Shown here one piece after another: positions 53,947-63,172 of a stretch of DNA of 64,000 bases. The stretch spans positions 2,418,001 through 2,482,000 of the forward strand of contig NZ_CP072876.1 of NCBI RefSeq assembly GCF_017968845.1. Direction: 5' to 3'. The DNA comes from Microbacterium sp. NIBRBAC000506063. Lineage in GTDB: Bacteria > Actinomycetota > Actinomycetes > Actinomycetales > Microbacteriaceae. The notes below the pieces were generated by a model. It made no database searches. It was given only the letters and a program-made list of their open reading frames with translations, and had not been told where the DNA came from. The position numbers were made by a program, and so were the translations under genes. Positions within the stretch are counted from its first letter, which is position 1. Each line of letters begins with the position of its first letter.

Positions 53947-54782
53947 TCACAGGGCGCCGGGCCGTGCGAGCGTCCGCGCGGCGATCGCGATTCCGGCCCG
54001 TGCGCACTCCGCCGGTGTCAATCCGTCCAGAGCCGCGGCGAGGTAGCCGGCGGCGAAGGCATCGCCGGCCCCGGTCGAGTCGACGACCGCGTCGATGCGG
54101 GGACGGGGATCTCGATCGTCCCGCCAGGTGTCACGATCCTCACGGGATCCGCGCCGTCCTTGACGATCAGGACGCCGCCCGCCGCCGACGCCCCCATCTC
54201 CCGCAGGAGCGCGGCCTCATCGGCGTTCGCGAAGACGAGATCCGGGCGGATGCCGGCCAGCACCTCGGTGAGGGCCTCGACGCCGAGCTCGCGCATCGCC
54301 GACACGCTGGACAGGTCGAGGCTGCGCGGCGTCGTCGGCAGGGCGTCGATCGCCGCTGTGATCGCCTCTCGTGACCGCTCGGGGACGAGCCCGTAGAGCG
54401 GCACGTGCAGCCAGGTCGCCGCATCCAGCCAGGAGGCGTCGATCGGGCCGAGCTCCGCCGCGGCACCGCGATCGGTGAGCATCGTGCGCTCTCCGGTCTC
54501 GTCGACCAGGATCACGATCGAGCCCGTGCGCCCTTCCTGCTGCACGCGCACATCCACGCCTCCGCGACCCAGTGCGCGCGCGAGCGCGTCCCCTGTGGCA
54601 TCCGATCCGACCTTCCCGATGAAGCGGGTCGACACGAGAGATGCGGCCGCCGCTGCGACGTTGGCCGCGCTGCCGCCCCGGGTATGGCTGATCTGGGCGG
54701 CGTTGTCGGTGCCGCGCTCGATCGTATACGCGCCGATGACGATGACATCGTCGATGAGGTCTCCGATGACGACGAGCATCAT
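53947..54782 (-). CDS. psuK: PfkB-family sugar kinase, probable pseudouridine kinase (one frameshift)
   Basis: Repaired near 54098 by one C, the product is about 278 residues. The ribokinase fold starts MMLVVIGDLIDDVIVIG, with HTRGGSAANVAAAAASL (substrate Gly-Gly lid), FIGKVGSDATGDALA and VFANADEAALLREMG. In the second frame the catalytic STGAGDAFAAGYLAAALDG anion hole follows. PfkB kinases phosphorylate sugars and nucleosides. The stop-start overlap with psuG (ATGA) argues that the substrate is pseudouridine, so the two genes catabolise pseudouridine to uracil and ribose-5-phosphate. Confidence 0.85.
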
Positions 54783-55687
54783 TCGCTCAGCGCGACGGCG
54801 ATGCGGGCCCCGAGCGCGACATTGCCGCGGTAGACCTCGACGTTGACATCGAGACTGCGACCGTCGGTCTCCCGCTGCACGAAGTCGAGCAGGAACGGCG
54901 TCGTGTCGTGGCCGGCGATGCCCTCGGCCTCGGCTGCGGCGAGCGCACGCGCGAGCACGTCGTCGTGGATGTCAGCAGGCAGCTCGTGCTCCGGCGCCAC
55001 GGGGTTGGCGACCAGCAGCGTCGAGGAGATGCCCAGCCCGTCGCGGGCGGCGACGATGCGGGCGACCTCCGCGGGGGAGTCGACCGCGTACTCGATGTCG
55101 TGCCCCGAGTCGGCGATGTAGAAGCCGGGGTAGTTGGTGGTGCGGTAGCCGACGACGGCGAGGTTCAGCGTCTCGAGCCGCTCCAGGGTGAGCGGGATGT
55201 CGAGGATGGACTTCACGCCCGCGCTCACGACGACCAGCGGCAGCGTCGCGAGCGTCGGCAGGTCGGCGGATTCGTCGAAGGACTCCTGCGCCCCGCGGTG
55301 CACCCCGCCGAGACCTCCCGTGGAGAAGACTCGCACACCGGCGCGATGCGCGAGGTAGGCCGTCGCAGCGACGGTCGTGCCGGCGCTGAGTCCTTTGGCC
55401 GCGGCGACGGGAAGATCGCGCAGGCTCGCCTTCACAACGCGGTCGTCGTTCGCGAGCTGCGTGATCTCCGCGGCGGTCAGTCCGACGACGGGATGGCCGC
55501 CGACGACCCCGATCGTGGCAGGAACAGCGCCCAGCTCGCGCACGCGCTCCTCGGCCTCCAGTGCGACCTCGAGGTTGCGCGGCCGGGGGAGTCCGTGGGT
55601 GAAGATCGTCGATTCGAGTGCGAGCACGGGTGTGCCGGCCGTGAGCGCCGCACGCACGTCGTCGCCGATGCGAAGGATGTCGGTCAT
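54779..55687 (-). CDS. psuG: pseudouridine-5'-phosphate glycosidase
   Basis: The gene is intact, 302 residues. PsuG signatures are ALESTIFTHGLPRPRNLE, GAVPATIGVVGG, KASLRDLPVAAAKGLSAGTTVAATAYLAHRAGVRVFSTGGLGGVHRGA in segments, DIPLTLERLETLNLAVVGYRT and VANPVAPEHELP. It splits pseudouridine 5'-phosphate into uracil and ribose 5-phosphate using Mn2+ and the catalytic Lys and Asp typical of the family. Its gene overlaps the start of the kinase that would supply its substrate. Confidence 0.95.
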   Translation of the reverse strand: MTDILRIGDDVRAALTAGTPVLALESTIFTHGLPRPRNLEVALEAEERVRELGAVPATIGVVGGHPVVGLTAAEITQLANDDRVVKASLRDLPVAAAKGLSAGTTVAATAYLAHRAGVRVFSTGGLGGVHRGAQESFDESADLPTLATLPLVVVSAGVKSILDIPLTLERLETLNLAVVGYRTTNYPGFYIADSGHDIEYAVDSPAEVARIVAARDGLGISSTLLVANPVAPEHELPADIHDDVLARALAAAEAEGIAGHDTTPFLLDFVQRETDGRSLDVNVEVYRGNVALGARIAVALSE

Positions 55688-55736
55688 GCTGACAGCATCG
55701 CATGTCGTGATCCGCGGCCGCCGTGCCGCCGCGGCA

Positions 55737-57735
55737 CTACATCACATTGCCGATGTAGGAGTACTTGACGAAGACCTCGCTGGCGATGCCCGACTCGATG
55801 AGGACTCCCTGGAGGGCGCCCATCATGTAGTTGGAGTCCCAGCCCATGTAGAGGAAGTGGCCGTCGCCGAGCTCGTCCCACTGGCCGTTCCATGCCATGT
55901 CGTCGTAGATCGGGCCGCCGCGGCGTGCGCTGTACGCGATCGCGGATGCACGGTCGTCGGTCCAGGCGCGGCGGAACACCCGGTTGAACAGGTGCTTGAC
56001 GTCCTTGACCTCCCAGTGCTCGCCGCGGTACTCGACGTAGGCGAACTCGCGGTCCCAGCCTGCGGGCCAGCCGCGCCGGCGCACGGCGTCGAGGACGGGG
56101 TGAGGCCGTCGTCGTCGATCTCGGGCAGCGCGGGGCGCGCCCAGATCCGCACGAGGTCGTCGGTCAACGCCACGGTGCGGGCGGAGATCGCCGCCGTTCC
56201 CCAGGCGTCGTACTCCGCCAGCGCCGCGGTGGCCGGAACCGCGCTGCGGGTATAGGCCTCGGCGCGCTTGTCGGGGAAGGAACCGCCGAACACGCGCTCG
56301 GCGAGGGGCTGCTCGAGCAGCGTCAGGTTGCCGAGCGTCGGCGCGAGTGCGCGATGACTGTTCTGCTCGTCCTCGCCGAGGTCGGTCCATGAGCGCGTCC
56401 CGTCGCCGGACCACGAGTCGCCGGGTGCGAGCGGGACGATGTGCTCCACGTCGAAGCCGTCGAGCGCGTCCACCTCGAGCAGTCGGCCGAGCACATAGGC
56501 CGGATGCGGGAGCGCGCCGTACTTGAGCACGGCGCGGACCCGCTCGTCCGAGGGGGTGATCCGTGCGACCGCGCGCATGAGCGCATCCCGGCCCTTCGCG
56601 TGCGCGCGGCAGAGCCGGGCGATGAGCCGCTCCGTCGGCAGCCCGACGATCGTGCGGCGCAGATACAGCGCCTGGATCCACTCGAGCACCTCGATGAGGT
56701 CGTCGCGGGTGATCGCTCCCGCGCGGTGATCGTGGTAGACGCGCATGACGAGGGGAAGGCGGCACGGCCGAAGGTGCCGATGAAGGCGAGCTGGCGGCGG
56801 ATGCCGGCATCCGACTCCAGAGACGGATCCAGGAGGATCCGGTAGATCTCGGCGTACTCGCGCCAGATCGCGGCATCCGACCTCAGGCGCTCCAGGTCGA
56901 AGCGCGGGAAGCTCTGCCGGAAGGCGCTGTACACGCCGTGCTCACCGGCGGCGGCGACCTCGCGCCCGGTCGTCATGACCAGATAGTGACGCCAGAACGT
57001 GCCGATCGTCTCGCCCGTGGCGCGCTCGATCGGCAGCCAGTACTCCTCTTCGATCGCCAGCTGCTCGGCGTGCGACAGGCCCATGAGCACGTAGTTGTGG
57101 ATGAGCTCGTGGTCGCGCAGCGGCTCTCCCGTGGAGTTCAGGCTCTCGAAGATCTGCTGCGCGTTGGCGGCGGCTCCGAGCGTGATCGAGACGTGCTCGA
57201 GCCTCTGCAGACCGCGCCAGATGCGCGGCGCCTCGTCGGCGTGCACCTGGCTGCGAAAGAAGGCGTAGTTGTCGTCGAAACGCGATTCGCGGTCGCTCTC
57301 GTCGCGCTCGAGCACGACCGACTCGTACAGTTCCGCCCAGGCGTGATGCGGGCGCAGTTTGGTGCGGTCGGGGTCATCGGCCCTCACGAGCACGCGTCGC
57401 AGCTCGGCGGCCATCTCGGGGTCGCTCTCGCGCACCGAGTGGTGGAGAGCGGCGATGAGGAGCATGAGGGTCGTGATGCGCTGCTGCCCGTCGATGAGGA
57501 TGAGGTCGGCATCCGTCGGGGAGCTCTCCCGCGCGGAGAGGATGGAACCCAGGAAGTGGCGGTGGGCGTCGTCCTCGTCCGCCACCGCGCGGATGTCGCC
57601 GAGCAGCTGCTCGCAGCCTCCGATGTCCCACCGGTACTGGCGCTGATAGACCGGGACGACGATCGTCGTGGAATCCTGCGAGAGCCATTCGATCGTGCCG
57701 ACGGCGGTCGCCTCGACGTTGGTGGCGCTGGTCAT
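55737..57735 (-). CDS. GmrSD-type protein (DUF262 + DUF1524), probable type IV restriction enzyme (two frameshifts)
   Basis: About 666 residues after repairs near 56755 and 56103. The N-terminal DUF262 domain has VPVYQRQYRWDIGGCEQLLGDI and the IDGQQR motif (residues 81-86), then FESLNSTGEPLRDHELIHNYVL. The DUF1524 HNH domain has FDVEHIVPLAPG and LGNLTLLEQPLAERVFGGSF. Single-chain GmrSD proteins cut DNA carrying modified cytosine (glucosylated 5-hydroxymethyl, as in T4), so an anti-phage role is likely. A further roughly 110-residue C-terminal region (EVKDVKHLFNRVFRRAW ... YIGNVM) is not part of the basic DUF262-DUF1524 unit and I cannot name it. The gene stands alone beside psuG. Confidence 0.85.
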
Positions 57736-57843
57736 GCTCGCGGGTCGTCCTCCTCGGTGCTGCGGCCTCTCGAGGGGTGGCCCCGGACGCCGCAGACAGT
57801 CTATTCGGATACTCACGGCCGTTCCCGAGGCGAGCGGGAATGT

Positions 57844-57862
57844 CGCTGTTAGGCTTACCTAA
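57844..57862 (+). promoter_or_regulatory. probable DtxR/IdeR iron box
   Basis: The 19-mer ends GTTAGGCTTACCTAA, which matches the 3' 15 positions of the consensus TTAGGTTAGSCTAACCTAA at 14 positions. TTAGG and CCTAA arms are visible. It lies about 40 bp upstream of the HxD...H gene start, so it would repress that gene when iron is replete. Confidence 0.7.
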
Positions 57863-57901
57863 GCGGGCCTGTTAAAACGTGCTGGCCCCTGTGGAAAGGA
57901 C

Positions 57902-58687
57902 ATGAGGAACCTCATGGGATACATCAAATCGGCTGCGCTCGAGGACAAGGGATTCGTCGTTCTCGACAGCTACAACAAGGAAGTCGACCCGAAGGAATGG
58001 CTCGACATCGAGTACGTGGACTGGAAGTCCTCGGGTGACACCCGCTTCGCGCCGCTCGCGAGCGCCAAGGGTGAGATCGAGTGCAACGGCTTCTGGAACC
58101 ACAAGCCGCCGCGGACCGACAAGGACGGCGTCTGGATCGATTCGCAGACCGCCATCGCGCCGACCCTGACCGAGCGCGCCAAGGAGCCGGGCGCCAACGT
58201 CGGTCGCTGCCGCATCATCGAGCTGCAGCCCACGCCCTACGGCGAGTGCCTCTACAACCTCCACCAGGACGACAACAACCGACTGAACCCCGACGGCACC
58301 GGGTGGGTCGTCCGCGGCTTCTTCAACCTGACCGACGACAAGGACAGCTACTTCGTCCTGCGCGAGAACCGCACCGACCCGAGCATCGAGTACCGCATCG
58401 CGCTCCCCGCAGGAGCCCAGCTCATCGTCGACACGCAGCGCCTCTGGCACGCGGCCACCCACAACGGCACTGAACCGCGCTACTGCCTGATCACCTCGTG
58501 GACCTCCGGTCCCGAGCTCGACGCCTACATCGAGAAGTACAACGGCACCGACGACGTGCCCAATGTCGAGGTCCCGCAGGACGTGCTCGAGGCCGGCTAC
58601 GCCGAGCAGGCCCGCAAGGATGCCGCGCGCGCGGCCTACTACGCCGCCAAGGGGCAGCAGGTCAAGCAGGCCATGAGCGAGGCCTGA
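57902..58687 (+). CDS. 2-oxoglutarate/Fe(II)-dioxygenase-like protein of unknown function
   Basis: The gene is intact, 261 residues from ATG 57902; an ATG at 57914 with a GAGG sequence before it is also possible. The core shows HxD at residues 121-123 (NLHQDDNNRLNP), then GWVVRGFFNLTDD, and a distal His (LWHAATHNGTEPRYCL, His183 or His187) with Arg193 after it. This order H-x-D ... H ... R resembles the Fe(II)/2-oxoglutarate binding motif, but no family name is certain. An iron box lies about 40 bp upstream (57844-57862), so synthesis is probably iron-responsive. There is no signal peptide. A C-terminal helical tail (ARAAYYAAKGQQVKQAM) ends the protein. Confidence 0.75.
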   Translation: MRNLMGYIKSAALEDKGFVVLDSYNKEVDPKEWLDIEYVDWKSSGDTRFAPLASAKGEIECNGFWNHKPPRTDKDGVWIDSQTAIAPTLTERAKEPGANVGRCRIIELQPTPYGECLYNLHQDDNNRLNPDGTGWVVRGFFNLTDDKDSYFVLRENRTDPSIEYRIALPAGAQLIVDTQRLWHAATHNGTEPRYCLITSWTSGPELDAYIEKYNGTDDVPNVEVPQDVLEAGYAEQARKDAARAAYYAAKGQQVKQAMSEA

Positions 58688-58705
58688 TCCTCGCACGTCT
58701 CGCCA

Positions 58706-58736
58706 GGAGGCCTCGACCCGTGCGGTCGGGGCCTCC
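58706..58736 (+). terminator. rho-independent-type hairpin
   Basis: GGAGGCCTCGACC pairs with GGTCGGGGCCTCC (one mismatch) around a 5-base loop, 19 bases after the stop of the HxD...H gene. This is a strong G+C-rich stem suited to terminate the upstream transcript. Confidence 0.7.
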
Positions 58737-58784
58737 GCTCGTGAGCCGTGCGGCCGGAGGCGCGGAACGCGCCGAATCACACTC

Positions 58785-58814
58785 TTGTCATTCCGGCATC
58801 CGATGAGGGATAAT
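58785..58814 (+). promoter_or_regulatory. sigma70-like promoter for the DUF3145 gene
   Basis: TTGTCA (58785-58790) and GATAAT (58809-58814) are separated by 18 bases and lie about 78 bp upstream of ATG 58892. Both hexamers differ from the consensus at single positions. Confidence 0.65.
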
Positions 58815-58891
58815 CACCGTATAACCGCATAGCACGCCACTCTCGTGGAACAGGTCGTTGGGGAAGACGCACCTGAAGAAACGGAGAGATC

Positions 58892-59395
58892 ATGGCGACG
58901 GCACAGGCACGCGGAGTGGTGTTCATCCACTCCGCCCCTCGCGCGCTCTGCCCCCACCTGGAGTGGGCGGTCGGACGCGCTATCGGTCGTGCGGTGAATT
59001 TCGACTGGAGAGAGCAGCCGGTCCTGAGCGGCGCTCAGCGCGCCGAGTTCTACTGGGACGGCCCGGCCGGCACCGGTGCGGCTCTGGCCACGGCGATCCG
59101 CGGCTGGGAGCACCTGCGGTTCGAGGTGACCGAGGACCCGACGCCCCGCAGCGACGGGGGACGCTGGCTGCACACGCCCGATCTGGGCATCCACTACGCC
59201 CAGACGGATGCCGCCGGCAACATCGTCATCGGCGAGGATCGTATCCGCTATGCCATGGAGATCGCCGCCGGCAACGTCGTCGAGCTCCAGCGCGAGCTCG
59301 ACATCGCCCTGGGCGCCGCCTGGGACGAGGAGCTGGAGCCCTTCCGCCACGCCTCCGACGACGCGAGCGTCGTCTGGCTGCACAAGGTCGGCTGA
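58892..59395 (+). CDS. DUF3145 domain protein
   Basis: The gene is intact, 167 residues. The conserved actinobacterial family is recognised by RGVVFIHSAPRALCPHLEWAVGRAIGRAVNFDW, LRFEVTEDPTPRSDGGRWLHTPDLGIHY, GNIVIGEDRIRYAME and an acidic C-terminal end. The function is unknown; the family is widespread and single-copy in actinobacteria, which suggests a housekeeping role. The ATG follows GGAGAG, and a sigma70-like promoter is visible upstream. A strong bidirectional hairpin separates it from the convergent fabF gene. Confidence 0.88.
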   Translation: MATAQARGVVFIHSAPRALCPHLEWAVGRAIGRAVNFDWREQPVLSGAQRAEFYWDGPAGTGAALATAIRGWEHLRFEVTEDPTPRSDGGRWLHTPDLGIHYAQTDAAGNIVIGEDRIRYAMEIAAGNVVELQRELDIALGAAWDEELEPFRHASDDASVVWLHKVG

Positions 59396-59479
59396 CATGA
59401 CTTGAGGCGGCAGAGGCGCGACTACCGGACGTCGGCAGGGAGAACCCCGGCTGCCGGGAAAGCGAATCGCGCCGCCTCA

Positions 59480-59528
59480 CACGACGAAGGCCTCGCCCGG
59501 ATCCGTCCGGGTCGAGGCCTTCGTCGTG
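59480..59528. terminator. bidirectional terminator hairpin
   Basis: CACGACGAAGGCCTCG pairs with CGAGGCCTTCGTCGTG around a central CCGGA-TCCG-TCCGG, forming a stem of about 20 base pairs. It lies between the convergent DUF3145 gene and fabF and would end both transcripts. Confidence 0.85.
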
Positions 59529-59536
59529 AGCGGGTC

Positions 59537-60775
59537 TCAGCCGGTGTAGTCCGTGAAGGCGACGACGGCGTTGTGCCCGCCGAATCCGAAGGAGTTCGAG
59601 ATCGCCAGCTGCGGGCCGTCGTCCAGTGGCTGCGGCGCACTCGACAGACGGAACGGCACCTCGGGGTCCTGTTCGGTGAGGTTGATCGTCGGGGGCGCGA
59701 CGCGGTCTCGGATCGCGAGGATCGTGAAGACCGCCTCCAGTGCGCCGGTGCCGCCGAGCAGGTGACCCGTGGACGCCTTGGTCCCCGAGACGGGGATCTC
59801 GTCGACGCGATCGCCGAAGACGGCCTTCAGCGCGGTGTACTCGTTCGGGTCGCCGACGGGCGTCGAGGTCAGGTGGGCGTTGACGTGCGTGACCTCGTCG
59901 GCGCTGCGGCCGGCGGTCTCCAGTGCTTCGCGCACGGCCCGGGCGGCGCCGGTGCCCTCGGGATCGTTCGCGGTGATGTGGTACGAGTCGGCGGTGACGC
60001 CGCCGCCCACGATCTCGGCGTAGATCTTCGCACCACGCGCCTTGGCGTGCTCCTCGGTCTCGAGGATGAGCACGGCGGCGCCCTCGCCCATGACGAAGCC
60101 GTCACGGGTGACGTCTCCGGGACGTGAGGCGGTGGCGGGGAGTCGTTGCGGCGCGACAGGGCCTGCATCGAGGAGAACGACGCGATCGTGACCGGATGGA
60201 TCACCGACTCGGTACCACCGGCGATGATGACATCTGCCAGACCCTCGCGCAGGTGTTCGAGGGCGCCCACGAGGGACTCGGTGCTGGATGCGCAGGCGCT
60301 GGCGACCGTGCGTGCGAAGGCGCGCGCGTGGAAGTGCAGCGAGAGGTTGCCGGCGGCGGAGTTCGGCATCAGCATGGGGACCGTCATCGGGAGGACCCTG
60401 CGGGGGCCCTTCTCGCGCAGCGTGTCCCAGGCGTCCAGCAGCGTCCACAGGCCGCCGATGCCGGTCGCGAAGTCGACGCCCAGGCGGTCGGGGTCGACCT
60501 CGGGCTGCCGGCATCCGCCCATGCTTCGAGCGCGGCCACCAGCGCGAACTGCGAGGAGGGATCCAGTCGCTTGGCGACCGGCCGCTCGAGAACGGTGTCG
60601 GGCCTCACCTTGGCCTGTGCGGCGAAGGTGACGGGCAGGTTGTACTGCTCGACCCAGTCGTGCTCCAGCGTGCTGGAGCCCGACTCTCCGGCCAGGAGCG
60701 CGGCCCAGCTTTCCGGGGCGGTGCCGCCGATCGGGAGGAGGCACCGATACCGGTGACGACGATGCGCTTGGTCAT
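59537..60775 (-). CDS. fabF: beta-ketoacyl-ACP synthase II (three frameshifts)
   Basis: After one-base repairs near 60734, 60502 and 60139 the product is about 413 residues. It starts MTKRIVVTGIGA. The catalytic Cys is in TVASACASSTESL, and the His residues are in VNAHLTSTPVGD and STGHLLGG. EGAAVLILETEEHAKARGA, NSFGFGGHNA and the thiolase fold complete the enzyme. It elongates acyl-ACP in FAS-II. It is the last gene of the fabD-fabH-acpP-fabF run, an order known in streptomycetes and other actinobacteria. It ends at the bidirectional terminator shared with DUF3145. Confidence 0.94.
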
Positions 60776-60857
60776 GCAGCTGATCCTTCGTGAAAGAGCA
60801 AGGGAGGCGACGTGGATGCCACCCCGGCCGTGGGCCGGGAGTGGCATCCGCTCGTCG

Positions 60858-61106
60858 TCACTCCTGGTTGGAGGCGATGAAGTTGACGGCGTCCGCGACG
60901 GTCTTGAGGTTCTTGACCTCGTCGTCGGGAATGGTGACGCCGAACTTCTCTTCCGCGTTGACGACGATCGTCATCATCGAGATCGAGTCGATGTCGAGGT
61001 CGTCGGTGAACGACTTCTCGAGGGCGACCTCGTCCGCGGCGATGCCGGTCTCGTCGGTGACGAGCTCAGCAAGACCTGCGAGCACCTCTTCGTTGGTGAA
61101 AGCCAT
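60858..61106 (-). CDS. acpP: acyl carrier protein
   Basis: The gene is intact, 82 residues. The phosphopantetheine attachment Ser41 is in DLDIDSISMMTIV. It is a small acidic helical protein (VLAGLAELVTDETGIAADEV, FGVTIPDDEVKNLKTVADAVNFI). It carries growing acyl chains between FAS-II enzymes. It lies 61 bp after fabH and 82 bp before fabF in the same operon. Confidence 0.97.
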   Translation of the reverse strand: MAFTNEEVLAGLAELVTDETGIAADEVALEKSFTDDLDIDSISMMTIVVNAEEKFGVTIPDDEVKNLKTVADAVNFIASNQE

Positions 61107-61167
61107 GAGTTTTCCTCTTTCTTACGGGTGTGTACCGGTGAACAGTCTAGGGAACGGGCGGGGTCTG

Positions 61168-62169
61168 TCAGGGGAGGACGACGACCTGCGCCGCGAAAAC
61201 CAGCCCGGCACCGAAGCCGATCTGCAGCGCGAGACCGCCGGAGAGCTCCGGGTTCTCCTCGAGCAGGCGGTGGCTGGCGAGCGGGATGGAGGCGGCGGAG
61301 GTGTTGCCGGTGGTTTCGATGTCGCGGGCGATGACCGTCGTCTCGGGGAGCTTGAGCTGCTTGGCGAACTCGTCGATGATGCGCAGGTTCGCCTGGTGCG
61401 GGATGAAAGCGGCGAGATCGGATGCCGTGACGCCGGCCTTCTCGAGCGCCTGGCGCGCAACCTTGACCATCTCCCAGACGGCCCAGCGGAACACGGTCTG
61501 CCCCTCCTGGCGGAGGGTCGGCCAGGGCACCTCGCCGTCGCGGAACTGGGTCAGGGTCGCGTTCATGCCGACGGCGTCGGCCTTCGAGCCGTCCGAGCCC
61601 CAGACCGCAGCCCCGATGCCGGGCGTGTCGCTCGGTCCGACGACGGCGGCGCCGGCGCCGTCACCGAGAAGGAAGGAGATGCTGCGGTCGGCGGGGTCGA
61701 CGATGTCGGAGAGCTTCTCCGCGCCGATGACGACCGCGTAGGTCGCGGCGCCCGAACGGATGAGGGCGTCGGCCTGGGTCATCGCATAGGCGTAGCCGGC
61801 GCACGCGGCGTTGACGTCGTAGGCGGCCGCGGGGTTCGCGCCGATGCGGTCGGCGACGATCGCCGACACCGACGGACTCTGCTTCGGGTTGCTGATCGTC
61901 GCGACGATCACCAGATCGATGTCCTCCGGGGCGACGCCGGACCTGGCGACGGCCTCGGCCGCGGCGTCCGTGGCGAGATCGATGGCAGAGGTCTCGGCGA
62001 CCGCACGGGTGCGCGTGACGATGCCGGTGCGCTGGCGGATCCACTCGTCGCTCGAGTCGATCGGCCCGATCAGGTCGTCGTTGGGGACGGCGACCTCGCC
62101 GCGTGCCGCCCCGTACGAGTAGATGCGCGTGTGCGCGGCACCCTGGTCCTGCTTCAGCGTCGCACTCAT
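61168..62169 (-). CDS. fabH: beta-ketoacyl-ACP synthase III
   Basis: The gene is intact, 333 residues. The catalytic triad is Cys123 (NAACAGYAYAM), His258 (IPHQANLRI) and Asn289 (TTGNTSAAS). It has the chain-initiation features SSDEWIRQRTGI and FLLGDGAGAAVVG. FabH condenses an acyl-CoA starter with malonyl-ACP; in actinobacteria it often prefers branched starters. Its start overlaps the fabD stop (ATGA), so it is coupled to fabD. Confidence 0.96.
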   Translation of the reverse strand: MSATLKQDQGAAHTRIYSYGAARGEVAVPNDDLIGPIDSSDEWIRQRTGIVTRTRAVAETSAIDLATDAAAEAVARSGVAPEDIDLVIVATISNPKQSPSVSAIVADRIGANPAAAYDVNAACAGYAYAMTQADALIRSGAATYAVVIGAEKLSDIVDPADRSISFLLGDGAGAAVVGPSDTPGIGAAVWGSDGSKADAVGMNATLTQFRDGEVPWPTLRQEGQTVFRWAVWEMVKVARQALEKAGVTASDLAAFIPHQANLRIIDEFAKQLKLPETTVIARDIETTGNTSAASIPLASHRLLEENPELSGGLALQIGFGAGLVFAAQVVVLP

Positions 62170-63085
62170 GCGGCTTCTCCGTTCAGCAGCGCGACGGCTG
62201 CGTCGAGGTCATCGGGGGTCTTGACGGCGACCGTCGGCACACCGCGCAGGCCGCGCTTGGCGAGGCCGACGAGGGCGCCGGCGGGAGCCAGCTCGATCAG
62301 GCCCGTCACGCCGGCCGCCGCGAAGGAGTCCATGCACAGATCCCAGCGCACGGGCGAGGAGACCTGACCGACCAGCAGATCGAGGGCGGCGGCACCGCCG
62401 TCGACCACGGACCCGTCGCGGTTGGTCCACAGGGTGATGTCGGGGTCGGATGCCGAGACGCCGTCGACTGCCGCGCGCAGCGCCGCCACGGCCGAGGCCA
62501 TGTACGAGGTGTGGAAGGCGCCCGCGACCTGGAGCGGGATCACGCGCGCGCCGCGCGGGGCTTCGGCCGTGAGCTCGGCCAGGGCGGGCAGGGCGCCGGC
62601 GACGACGAGCTGACCTCCGCCGTTGTAGTTCGCGGGGAGAGCTGAAGCTCTTCGAGGCGGGCGAGGACGTCCTCCTCGCTACCACCGAGGACGGCGCTCA
62701 TGCCCGTCGGGGTCTCGGCTGCCGCATCCGCCATCGCACGCCCGCGCACGCCGACCAGTCGCATGCTGTCTTCGTCGGAGAGGACGCCGGCCTGCACCAG
62801 GGCGGCGAGCTCGCCGACCGAGTGTCCGGCCACACCGTCGGCGCGGCGTCCTGCGCGCTTCTCCAGTTCGGTGGCCGCCACGAGGCTCGCAGCGACGATG
62901 AGCGGCTGCGCGACCCGCGTGTCGCGGATGGTGTCGGCATCCGACTGCGTGCCGTGGGCGATCAGATCGACCTGTGCGGCGTCGGAGTAGGCGGCGAGCT
63001 TCTCGGCGGTGGAATCCAGTTCGAGCCACGGGGCGAGAAAGCCCGGCGTCTGCGAACCCTGACCAGGACTGACGATGACGATCAC
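62166..63085 (-). CDS. fabD: malonyl-CoA:ACP transacylase (one frameshift)
   Basis: About 306 residues after restoring one C near 62637. VSPGQGSQTPGFLAPWLEL carries the GQGSQ motif and GHSVGELAALVQAG the catalytic Ser; the His in VAGAFHTSYM completes the dyad. It transfers malonyl groups from CoA to ACP and supplies the FAS-II elongation unit. GTG 63085 is the likely start. It is first in the operon, downstream of the PucR-type regulator, with a 25-bp inverted repeat (63131-63155) between them. Confidence 0.94.
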
Positions 63086-63130
63086 CTGTTCAGTCTGCCA
63101 ACGATCGAAAGTGCGTGCTGGCTGGACCAT

Positions 63131-63155
63131 CACAATATTGCAAAGTTCCGTTGTG
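63131..63155. promoter_or_regulatory. inverted repeat upstream of fabD, candidate FasR-type operator
   Basis: CACAA (63131-63135) and TTGTG (63151-63155) bracket an A+T-rich 15-base spacer, 46 bp upstream of the fabD start and just after the regulator gene. This is the only A+T-rich patch of the intergenic region. A FasR-like regulator would be the candidate protein. Confidence 0.5.
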
Positions 63156-63172
63156 GGGATCGCACAGATGCC

